Of a stretch of 16,381 nucleotides of DNA, positions 8,701 through 16,381 are shown piece by piece (the first letter of the stretch is position 1; each line of letters begins with the position of its first letter). A model generated the notes under the pieces. That model was given only the letters and a program-made list of their open reading frames with translations. It had not been told where the DNA came from and did not search any database. The position numbers and the translations under genes were made by a program. Source of the stretch: Rhizophlyctis rosea (Eukaryota > Chytridiomycota > Chytridiomycetes > Rhizophlyctidales > Rhizophlyctidaceae); assembly GCA_027596075.1 (NCBI GenBank), contig JADGJC010000385.1:17855-34235 (forward strand), in the 5' to 3' direction.

Positions 8701-11345
8701 GCCCGTCAAATCTAGCAATGGTTTGGCATTCGTAAGCAAGCTCAATACAAAACAAAACCTGGCAGGTTGTACATACTTCGGTGGTCATACAGATAGTCGA
8801 GGATGTCCAAAAATACCGTCATGTTCCAATTTTCCCACCATGCCTAGAGATTTCGTTAGCACAAGGCCAAAACCTGCACAGGACGTGCAAGAAAAGAAAC
8901 TAACCGTGCCCCAGTCAGATCCTGCAACGCCAGGTGGTAACGGATAAGGGATTTTGGGAATAGTGACGCCGTTGTTGTCTGTAGTATCTTCGAAAAGACT
9001 TTTGCGTACCCGCCATGGGTAGCCATTGACATAGACGGGCATGGCGTATTGCTTGCCGTCGAATGTCACGAGGGTGTTCACCGATCCTAACATCTAATTG
9101 ACAGGCCTCACGATCAAAACTTTACTCATATGCTCTATGACAAGTAGGCGTTGCGACCTACATCGACAGCGGGGTCGAATCTGGCCAAATGCGTTAGCAT
9201 GGAAGTTCGCAAGGCGACCGTTTGCGAAAATTCCCGGGTTACCTACCCAGTGTTTGTGAAGTCTTTTTATGACATTTGGTGAAGAGCTTCAGTATCAAAT
9301 CTTGGCAACTCAAGGGAAGAGTGTACTCACATCCCACTGAGAAGTTGGCTGGAACAGCATGGCGTGAGAACCAAGAACTTTCCCTTCACAACATAAGCTA
9401 ACACTTACTTAGAGGTCTTAAAATATCCTTCTGTTGCTTCATCACACCGACTTCGATATCGGAGAACCACCAATGATCGGGGCACTGCCATTCCGGTGCA
9501 CCCGCCGTGCAGTTCACTTTGAGTTCCACCGCGTTGTCATAATCATCTGCGGCCAGGAGTAGTTAGAATATCTCTGCCACAGTAAAGTCTCGTGATCATG
9601 CTTACGTGCAGGTTTGTATTTAATCATCGAATTCGGCAATCTGGTACGGAATACTACCGCGTAGGTATCCTTGCCGTTCATTCGGGTGGATTTGATCCAT
9701 TGGGCGTACCCTCCTGAATTGTGTTTGGGGGGTTTATTACATTCTTGCACAACAAGAACATTGTAAATCGCCCTGTTGACTCCTACCAATATAGAAATTC
9801 TGCGAAAGAGAATCAGTCGGACGGCCTGAGCCCGGATACACGTTATTCCCCCAAAAAATATCCACATACCGTATTAGCCACGACCGCATTATTCATACTT
9901 GCAAGACATACTTCGCGGTATTTGTATCACCTATGATAAAGAAGTCTGTATTGTGTAGGACTGCAGTCGATGGTGATGGTGAGACACATATTATACTTGA
10001 AATGCTTATCACTCACTTACCACAACCGAGCACAGGGTTGGGTACTTGAAAAGAATCACGAGCAACAGTATTCTGAGCGAGAATCGGTAAACCGATGAAC
10101 TATTCAAGTTTCACATGCGGCAATCTGCATACTTACGCCATACATGTGCTGGAAATACACGAGTGCATCACTATAATCATACTGCACATTCGCCAGAACG
10201 GTCATTGGGAGTAGACCCAAGTCAGTACTGAGCGACGGATGTGTTAGTGAACACCCTGAACGACTTGAACGCTGTTCGAGGTCAATGGACCGCTCACTCG
10301 CGATAGGCTCTCATCTGTACATCTGCAACGTCGGCGACTACATCGGTGCCAGGCGAGATTAGCTTACAGTCTGCACCGTCTCGTGGGACGATATCAACGA
10401 ATATGAGTACTCACAGCCACGATACATGACCCCTGAACAATCCCATTCGGGAGTGACGCCGAGATCTCCAGTTCGAGCGTAGTTGGCACTCTGGAAGTAG
10501 CTTGAAAAGTTGTACTTGGAGGCATCAATCTGACTGAAGCTTGTCTCTCCTTTGGGACCAACGAAAGGCGGTTCAACGTATGGGTTTGAAGGTTGCAGGT
10601 GGTGCAACATAATCGTTCAACTAGAAGACAATAGGGATAGATGGTCTACAAATCCATGCGAATAGCTTAAAGACATATGTACATCAACATACATTTCCGA
10701 GCCACATAGCAATGTAGTAATTGTTATCGGTCGCTGTTGGATTCATCAATGCGAAGCTATTGATGGGTCCGATCGTATTGCCGGCGAGCTCCGCGTTCAG
10801 ATCAATAGATACTAAATTCCATTGATTCAACGTCAAGGTGTTGTCCGTTACTCGTCCATTGACTGGAGAATTCTTGTAGGTGTCCGTGTAGGAATAAAGG
10901 TTGGTATTGAAAACCGCAGTGCCGTCACTAACTAATTGGAATTGCATCTTCCCGACATCTCCAGCAGTGGGCTGCATCTCAATAGTATATCAGAAGACAA
11001 AGCCGACGGCACCCATATCACGGGTTCACTTACGTATATATACATGTTCCATGTGTTGTAAATGCTTGAGGTTGTATTGGCATAATACTGCCGTGAGATC
11101 TTCAAAGAAAAGCCGGCGGGGTAGTAACTCGTGGCTTGCGGGTGCAGTATCTTCAGGAAAGAGGTAGAACCCGGAGTTGTCAATCCGGACGGTATTCCCG
11201 CCGTCAGGTTCTGCCCACCGGGCCATCCGACATTGTCGATGTAATTGGAAGGCCTGATTTTGAGAAATGCAGCGAAAGAGATGTGCCAGCATGCGCTAAA
11301 GGCGAGGAAGATTGCCGTCCTTGCTAACCGCGGACGTCTTGTCAT
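5780..11345 (-). CDS. Class C (GABA-B-like) 7TM receptor with solute-binding ectodomain, about 26 exons
   Basis: My model uses these minus-strand exons: 11345-11034, 10977-10693, 10529-10415, 10370-10298, 10227-10137, 10099-10021, 9960-9912, 9799-9606, 9546-9409, 9377-9331, 9242-9162, 9093-8905, 8843-8777, 8711-8489, 8373-8243, 8174-7827, 7762-7689, 7628-7599, 7527-7489, 7408-7295, 7226-6995, 6917-6837, 6755-6583, 6512-6323, 6254-6174, 6114-5780. They total 3,771 nt, one open frame of 1,256 residues. Order: signal peptide (about 1-27), beta-rich module (30-199), unassigned segment (200-445), solute-binding domain (about 446-855), Cys-rich linker (855-925), seven helices (930-1175) and a 75-residue Ser/Thr-rich tail. 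By family knowledge, such receptors bind a small extracellular ligand and signal through heterotrimeric G proteins; the ligand is unknown. Junctions from exon 16 to the end are firm. Those at 10692/10529, 9408/9377 and 8488/8373 are uncertain. The start is the ATG giving a clean signal peptide, 92 nt after TATAAA. Confidence 0.8.
5950..7226 (-). other. Class C 7TM domain of the receptor
   Basis: The exons from 7226 to 5780 encode the bundle. Helix 1 (about 930-950) is followed by QVIKAAS, matching the VIKASS-type signature between helices 1 and 2. Helix 3 contains WFFALGFSNLLGSLAMK and TYRVNRIF, the LGF...GSL..K..R hallmark of GABA-B-type receptors. C994, five residues before that Trp, and C1084 (QADC, extracellular loop 2) fit the conserved class C disulfide. 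Helix 5 ends GVYSYRTRN. Helix 6 begins FNENNFTIAAI, the FNE motif of GABA-B receptors. Helix 7 runs into AVPKLL, the conserved PK at the membrane exit. All key landmarks are present, so the domain looks functional. Confidence 0.9.
7489..9546 (-). other. Periplasmic-type solute-binding domain of the receptor
   Basis: The clearest match to extracellular solute-binding proteins of the maltose/sugar-binding (SBP type 1) kind is TFDGKQYAMPVYV at residues 498-510, followed by a Tyr/Trp-containing strand and KSLFED, the usual 'dGK.Yg.P ... y.kdlf' pattern. Downstream come SDWGTAWWENWNM (like the 'P.TWdE' helix), an NFLGINFGGEEG segment, and a C-terminal GHPVWKPGNTW with a helical AIAYEAL-like region. 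Several cysteines suggest disulfides suited to the cell surface. The order agrees with a full two-lobe fold, though parts of lobe one are hard to assign and one intron (8488-8374) may hide further coding sequence. Ligand class (sugar or peptide) cannot be read from the sequence. Confidence 0.65.
10693..11345 (-). other. Signal peptide and beta-rich jelly-roll-like module of the receptor
   Basis: Exons 11345-11034 and 10977-10693 (phase 0, 56-nt intron with GTAAGT donor) encode 199 residues. A basic start and hydrophobic core (TAIFLAFSACWHISFAAF) form a secretory signal with likely cleavage near residue 26. The rest is rich in Asn, Thr, Tyr and Trp, with alternating hydrophobic strands (WNMYIY, MQFQLVSDGTAVF, NQWNLVSIDLN, YYIAMWLGN). 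This resembles galactose-binding-like or carbohydrate-binding modules, but no diagnostic motif fixes the family. It could be a separate secreted protein of 215 residues if the acceptor at 10611 is used (see findings). Confidence 0.6.
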
Positions 11346-11431
11346 CTTTTTGTTCAATGGCTTTGGGAGACGGTATGGCCGCTGTTGGATTTAACCAACT
11401 GGCGCGGAGGCTGCTACAGTTTAACATCAGG

Positions 11432-11437
11432 TTTATA
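11432..11437 (-). promoter_or_regulatory. TATA box candidate for the receptor gene
   Basis: TATAAA on the minus strand begins 92 nt before the receptor ATG, nearly the same spacing as in the gene at 1021. Confidence 0.5.
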
Positions 11438-11731
11438 GCTCCAGACGTCTCACTGTGTCCGCGGCAGCTTCCTTCGGCTGCATTCATACGACGGACCAGA
11501 AACGTCGCTTAGGCCCTATGTCGGACAGTTCCTTCGTATCGGCAACATCATCACGCCCATAATTCCAAAAGACCCAAAACATCCGAAAAGGGTTGCACCT
11601 TGAGGGCTTTCCAAGGGTTGCTTGAATCCCTGGTGTCTTGAGAGAAGTGTGTCTCTTAGGGATGCTAAGATTTAGGTAGCTGTCAGGAACGTAGAATTTA
11701 CGGTTCAATTGGGGGCACAATCCGACTTGGG

Positions 11732-11740
11732 TTAGGGTTT
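11732..11740 (-). promoter_or_regulatory. Telo-box-like motif
   Basis: A single AAACCCTAA (within AAAACCCTAACCCAAG) lies about 390 nt upstream of the receptor start. Similar short motifs bind Myb-type telobox factors in promoters of some eukaryotes. One copy may be chance. Confidence 0.25.
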
Positions 11741-12624
11741 TAAGGACCCGCGCGTTCGGGCATGTTTTCGGACAGCCCCGCGTTTGATTCACCCACCCGC
11801 CCTCTTTACCTCCGATCATGATGTATATTCAACGTATAAATGAGCTTCGTCCCTCACACGCCACCAAAACAGGCCAAAACCGACATGCATTAACTATTCA
11901 TCATCATCAACCCGTTGTTCCTAAACGGCAGCCATGTGCCTTTCCTGGCTTTTCCGCTTTGCATCGTCATTTCCCGATTTGGTCTGCGGTGTTGTGCGCA
12001 CATGCACCATGACCGCGCAGTGCGCGCATATGAAAGGGCATTCAAGAGGGATAGAAAATGATCTCGGAGTCGTTTACAGCTATTCATCGTCGCCTATGTG
12101 ACAACCACGCGTGCATATATCAATGAGATCCGGTGTGGGGACATTGTTGTGCACCATCCAGCCGGTAAAAACACATTCATCGACCATTGGCAGCTGCGTC
12201 ATATCCTTTTCTATATCAACTCAAAGGTATCGTATACAATGGGTAAGGCTCAAACATGGATTTTTGAACAATGTTCACGGACATCTCCATCCACAATGGA
12301 GAGTAAACAATCAGTTACGAAGCAGTTCATCACCCCAAAAGCACACGTCACTGCAAACTGCATTCACATAAATCATACATCATTGGTAATGCCAAATTTG
12401 TACACTATATGGCCCGCATCTCCGCAGCGGAGTAAACCAGCCGGCGCAAGAGTGAAGTCAACAGCATATGAAATAAGGAATACAATCGTCCATGTACAAA
12501 AACTTGCTATACAGCCAAACTACCAAAAAGGCCCCAAGCTCCGCTCTATATTCAAAGCTAAGTCTATGACTTCATTCATCAAGATCCGTCTTGGGGTCTG
12601 AGCCCTTCAAATGTCCCCATGGCC

Positions 12625-14398
12625 CTATTTGTATTGACTTGAATACTGCGGCGGTGGAACTCCATACCCTTGGTGCTGCGGAGGAACTTCATACCCTTGG
12701 TGCTGCGGCGGAACTCCATACCCTTGCTGCTGGGGTGGCATCTGCTGCGGCACCCCAGCATACCCTCCCTGATGATGGACCTGCACTACAGGAGCCGGCG
12801 GAACGTGAAAAGTGGAACTCTCCGGTCTTGCTCGCACATTCTGCTCAACGCTCCGGTTCCGTCTTCTGTAGAAGATCACACCAACCACCCCGATAGCAAA
12901 TACTAAAACCACCGCGATCACACCGCCAACGATACCACCAATATTCGGTCCACCGGAAGATTGTTTATCGCTTTGTACGGATGTGGTCGAGGACGGAGAG
13001 GGGTTCGGAGAAGCGGTTGAGACACCTCCAGTGAGAGCGTACGTGATAGGAAGGGAAGTAGGTGGACCGACCGTAGGATTGCTCTTGAACGAATTGTCCA
13101 ACGCAGAAGGGTTGACCCACGTCCGCTTCTCCGTATCAAAGAAGTATATCTTCTTATCGTCCGCGAACCAGTTCCCACCCTTCCAAGTGTTATATCCCCC
13201 ATATAACACCACCCACTTGCCCACAACCGCCAAATGACTGCCCCAGCGTGCAGTGGGCACTTCCCCTCCACCAGTACTATTCTTGGCGAGTGTGGTCCAT
13301 TGCAAAGTCTTCAAATCCAAAACAGAAAGGTCGTTTAAAGCCCCCGTGGCAGCATTTGCTCCACCGAAGTAATAGACATGACCATCATTACTGACGGCAC
13401 ATGCTGGGGCTTCACGGTTAGGTGGGATGCCGATGAGCTGCTGGGAGAGGTCGGTCCACAAGTTTGTATTTGAGTCGTACACGTAGAAGTTGGTGTTGAA
13501 GCGGATGTGGGTGGAGTCCGAGTGGTGGTAGCCAGAAAAGAGGATGAGGTGGGAGGGAGAGACGGCCAGCATGCAGGCGTCGGTCAGAGGTGGGGGGTTG
13601 GAGGTGGATGTTGGGTTTACGGAAGCTGCAATGTAATTTGTCAAGTCCACAGCGTACATGTCTGAGAGGTCTTCTGAGCCGCCAACGTAGCCTTGCAGGA
13701 GAATGCATGTGGTGAGTGAAATCCATCAACCGTGTGGGCGAAGCTTTTTGCATGGTTACCTCCATAAATGTAATATTGATTGCCAAGCACAGCAACGGGA
13801 GTTCTATAACGCCCACGGATTTTTGGGAGCTGCCCATAGTCAAATCCCGTTCCGTTCCATACTGAGATATAGTTCAAAAGGACTCCTGTGGTGTCTTCCG
13901 TTGGATATCCACCTGTAAACAGGGATCAGTAAGGCACTTCTTTCAGACCATATTGTCTTGCAGATGCAATCATACCAAAGCAAAAGATGCTCTGTTGGTT
14001 GGTGTCGCACTTTAGATACTCCACAGCAAGGGGATTGTAACCAGACGCTGGTGGAGTGATGTATTTGTCTTGAACGGTCAAATCGGCATAAGTAAGAACC
14101 GTCATGTTGGTTTCAAGGGGAGTGGTACTAGCCACAATCGATGAATCTATATGACAGGGAGAGTGTCAATTAAATGGAGCTAGAAGCAACCATTGCAAAC
14201 GAGTGCAAACTTACCATTGGAGACGAAGTTGTTGGTGTACGCCCCACTATAAATAACTATGCGATCCTTCAACGCAACAAAGGCCCCGTTGGCCCTCCCA
14301 TATGACGCCGACAGAGTGCCATCAGACGCGACTTGCGCGTTTGCGGTCGCTATTAACGTCCACAGGGACAGCGCCGGTAGGCTCTTGCCGATACGCAT
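12625..14398 (-). CDS. Kelch-repeat single-pass membrane protein (4 exons)
   Basis: Exons 14398-14215, 14146-13976, 13912-13760 and 13691-12625 join in one frame of 524 residues ending in TAG; introns of 68, 63 and 68 nt. Residues 1-22 are a signal peptide (hydrophobic LPALSLWTLIATANA). Residues 23 to about 380 contain kelch blades: YYIYGG followed by YVGGSEDLSDMYAVDL, then VYYFGGANAATGALND with WTTL, then WVVLYGGYNTWKGG with a DTEKRTW strand. A Ser/Thr/Pro stalk leads to a Gly/Val-rich helix (about 420-444) stopped by RRRNR, so the topology is propeller outside, tail inside. The 80-residue cytosolic tail is Pro/Gln/Gly/Tyr-rich, with three 9-residue repeats. Kelch propellers usually bind proteins or glycans; this one could be a cell-wall or adhesion sensor (inference). 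The tail has no kinase or other enzyme domain. A CCAAT motif (14458-14454, minus) lies about 57 nt upstream of the ATG. Confidence 0.88.
12651..12731 (-). repeat. Three tandem 27-bp repeats in the kelch gene tail
   Basis: Units 12651-12677, 12678-12704 and 12705-12731 differ at only a few positions and encode nine residues each, centred on VPPQHQGY with Gly or Glu next. They keep the reading frame and lie in the predicted cytosolic tail. Confidence 0.9.
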
Positions 14399-14919
14399 CT
14401 CGTTCACGTCGGAAATTGAAGATTCAAGATGGGGGATGAAGTGTAAGTAAAAGATTGGCTGGGCCGCCATTTGCAGGATCTTTCCCACATGCTCCGATGG
14501 AACCGATGTTCTCTTTGGGAACCTTCGGATGGTGCACAATTCGTTACACAACTGGAAAGTTTACAGCCACAGCAGTTGGGGTTCGGGCCAGAAATGCTGC
14601 GCCATCTCCAAATGTAAACAAACCTGACAACCATTTGCGCATTTTCCTTCTTCTGTTTCGATAATTGCAAATTGCAATGTTCCTGTGCCTTGCTCCACGA
14701 TTTTTGACCAATCTGATTCCTTCTATCATAGCATCTCAACCATTCATCCACGCAAACTAGGTATTTGCCCCTGAAAGACGTTGCCTTCCAAAAACGATGT
14801 ACCTTCTCCCTCAACAAAATGTGCGCAGTCCACATTGGAACAAATGAAACAACGAAAGATGACCATTGCGTTCACATTGTCGCATGTCTTAATGAAATGA
14901 TTAGTCTACATCCTCTCCA
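14399..14919. other. Intergenic region between reductase and kelch genes
   Basis: This 0.52-kb stretch is the 3' flank of the reductase gene and the upstream region of the kelch gene. Short frames here (for example 14404-14835) have no recognisable features. Apart from a CCAAT motif near the kelch start I see no element. Confidence 0.5.
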
Positions 14920-16202
14920 CTACAATTCAAACCCTTCCTCATGTAATTCCACCACCACCCGCCCCTTCGCAACATTCCCAAAAGCCACCACATGCTTCCG
15001 CACTCCATCTACAAACTTTTCCGGCCCACAAATGAATATGCCTACTCGGTGCGGGGTTAACGAGTCGTCGCCAGCGAGCGGGACATGGGCTGTGAGAATG
15101 GCGGCTGGATCCATTCTGGATTTCGACAACAGGACATTGGTAGTGGAAGATGGTTGGGTGTTGGCAGGGGAATCGACAACCTTGACGACATGCGAGGCTG
15201 TTGCATCGGGAATCTTGGGTTTTGTAATTTTGTGGACCTCTGTTAGGTCGATGATTGGAGACGCATCAGCGGAAGAGGAACCGGTGTGGAAAACCTCAAT
15301 GTGGATGGGATTTGTGGATTCTGACAATGCGTCTGTTCACGTGGCAGAAGGAGAAGATCAGCTTCGCCCTTTAGAGATGGAGACCGAAGCTGGAGACATA
15401 CCTTGCAACAACGAGACCCCCTCCGCGCCTTCATCCCTAACACTCCAAAACAACCCACACTTGACAATCGTCTTCTGTGCAGCTGCTCGTCGTAGAACTC
15501 CAATAGCCGGCCCGCCGCCTGTCCCTGCTGCGAAACACAAAACCGTGTCCTGTTCCGCCGGGTCAAACGTCAACCCTCCAAACGGACCATCAACGGCAAT
15601 TCGGAGATCCGGGTTTGCAAACAGGAGGTTGGCGAATTGAGCTTCAAACTGCTCCGGCTTGGTCATGTTTGGTTTGAAAAGAATTGTCAGATTGTCGGAT
15701 GTTGGTGATTGGGCGAGACTATATTGTGAAGAAAGAGCATAGGAGATCAGTTTGAAGAGTTCCGCCCATGATACCACAAGGAGTAGATACTTACCTGTAC
15801 GGATGCCACTGCAACCTACTCAAACCCCTCACATTAACAAAACACCACATCCCACCAACAACTTCCCTCCCTTCCCTCCAGTCCCCCGGCATCTCCACAT
15901 CCATCTTAACAAAACCCGCTCCCTCCTTCCGAACACTCACAACCCTTCCACCACCCACACCCCCACCGGCTCCAGCCAACCGGTAAATCCGAATAGCCAA
16001 ATCCACAGCATACATCCCCAACCCCGGAATACAGTAATAAAAGTCCGACGGTGCATGCAGGAACGCGAAAATAGCAGCGGGAAGGGCAAGGAAATGTGCT
16101 GCGTAGAAAAGCGTGAAGAGTCTCCTACGCACGATGGGCAAGGAGAAGACCGCAATAGGAGTGAAGAGGAGGGTCGAATACATTCCCATTGTCGTCAGGA
16201 GA
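14920..16202 (-). CDS. Ferric reductase / NADPH oxidase-type flavocytochrome, 3' three exons (5' part missing)
   Basis: Exons 16202-15795, 15718-15402 and 15332-14920 join in frame (about 378 residues, stop TAG) and begin in phase, so earlier exons are missing. The visible part starts in the membrane domain: RRRLFTLFYAAHFLALP followed by an HAP helix places two His 13 residues apart, as in the heme-ligand pair of helix 5 of NOX/FRE proteins. The FAD-binding HPxS motif is HPYS, split by the first visible intron. Then come GPFGG, the nucleotide-binding AAGTGGGPAIG, and the C-terminal CGPEKF, typical of the NADPH-binding half. The enzyme would move electrons from cytosolic NADPH via FAD and heme to an extracellular acceptor: Fe(III)/Cu(II) for ferric reductases or O2 for oxidases. 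The sequence does not decide between them, though lack of EF-hands in the visible part and HPYS suit a ferric-reductase-like member. The next upstream intron would be 16283-16203. Confidence 0.85.
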
Positions 16203-16290
16203 CTAATAAACATAAATATCAGTAAACAAAAGCCACAATATGAATCCTCTTCGAAAGCAACAGCAAAACATCACAACACTTACTTCCCCT

Positions 16291-16353
16291 GCCCCCCCCC
16301 CGGCGCGGGGGGGCGGCGCGCGGGCGGCGCCCCGCCCCCCCCCCGGCGGGCGG
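16291..16353. repeat. 63-base tract of only G and C
   Basis: Sixty-three consecutive bases contain no A or T, built from runs of 9-10 C or 7-8 G and short GGCG/CGCC units, against otherwise balanced flanks. It occupies the place where the preceding reductase exon should end (a GTAAGT donor lies at 16283 on the minus strand). Translation gives only Gly, Pro, Ala and Arg, which cannot be a flavocytochrome helix. A sequencing or assembly artefact is more likely than biology. Confidence 0.85.
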
Positions 16354-16381
16354 TTCATGTATATGTGTCAACACGTTCCTT

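Larger units (their letters stand above)
11346..12624. other. Long non-coding stretch upstream of the receptor gene
   Basis: This 1.28-kb region lies between the 3' end of the kelch gene and the receptor start. I see no convincing gene: the longest frame (12098-12601, plus) starts at GTG and has no protein-like composition. It holds the receptor's TATA candidate, a telo-box-like AAACCCTAA, and AT-richer sequence from 12100 on. Its length is unusual for this otherwise compact window and would suit a regulated promoter; that last point is inference. Confidence 0.5.

Noticed and set aside
9243..9330. Reading-through frame with in-frame TAA and TAG, hinting at an alternative genetic code
   Set aside because: The stretch is removed by a canonical intron, and TAG serves as the natural stop in the ABM-like, kelch and reductase genes.
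9331..9348. 18-nt micro-exon after a strong TTCCAG acceptor
   Set aside because: Its phase does not fit the following exon (9242-9162), which must be phase 0 to reach the TFDGKQY segment.
9720..9960. Three apparent single-base frameshifts in the receptor ectodomain, suggesting a pseudogene
   Set aside because: A single 112-nt intron (9911-9800) with a GTATGT donor and CTTTCGCAG acceptor joins the flanking exons in frame, so no frameshift is needed there.
11725..11742. Interstitial telomere repeat
   Set aside because: Only about one and a half TTAGGG units are present, too few for a telomeric tract. Kept only as a possible telo-box.
12098..12601. 167-codon plus-strand frame
   Set aside because: It begins with GTG, has no recognisable domain or splice context, and lies in the 3' flank of the kelch gene.
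1..16381. tRNA, rRNA, CRISPR arrays, transposons
   Set aside because: No tRNA arms, rRNA motifs, regularly spaced repeats, transposase motifs or terminal repeats were seen on reading both strands.

Overview
The window reads as nuclear DNA of an early-diverging, probably chytrid-like, fungus. Genes are split by short GT-AG introns (mostly 40-120 nt). There are no operons or ribosome binding sites. One gene encodes a GABA-B-like class C 7TM receptor with a bacterial-type solute-binding ectodomain, a receptor type I associate with zoosporic fungi. The lineage call is inference; no rRNA or marker gene is present.

Layout. 168-710 (minus): weak three- or four-exon candidate. 1021-3212 (plus): four-exon gene for a 646-residue multi-pass membrane protein that I do not recognise. 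3426-3650 (minus): weak small cysteine-containing ORF. 3965-5008 (minus): intronless 347-residue protein with a dimeric alpha/beta-barrel (ABM-like) segment and an inserted motif resembling one in the WASH-complex subunit CCDC53. 5009-5779: no supported gene. 5780-11345 (minus): the main feature, a gene of about 26 exons whose joined frame (about 1,256 residues) runs signal peptide, beta-rich jelly-roll-like module, unassigned extracellular segment, periplasmic-type solute-binding domain, class C 7TM bundle, short tail. 11346-12624: long upstream region with a TATA element and a telo-box-like motif. 12625-14398 (minus): four-exon, single-pass kelch-propeller membrane protein (524 residues) with a Pro/Gln/Gly/Tyr-rich tail repeat. 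14920-16202 (minus): 3' three exons of a ferric-reductase/NADPH-oxidase-type flavocytochrome. Its preceding exon falls in a 63-base stretch made only of G and C at the window edge, which looks like an assembly artefact.

Four of the five supported genes encode membrane proteins, three of them (putative solute receptor, kelch ectodomain protein, transmembrane reductase) tandem on the minus strand. Cell-surface sensing and redox is a reasonable theme, but nothing in the sequence shows that they work together. Splice models come from reading donor/acceptor sites and phases by eye. Those of the kelch, reductase and orphan membrane genes and of the 7TM part are firm; two or three junctions in the receptor ectodomain are not.
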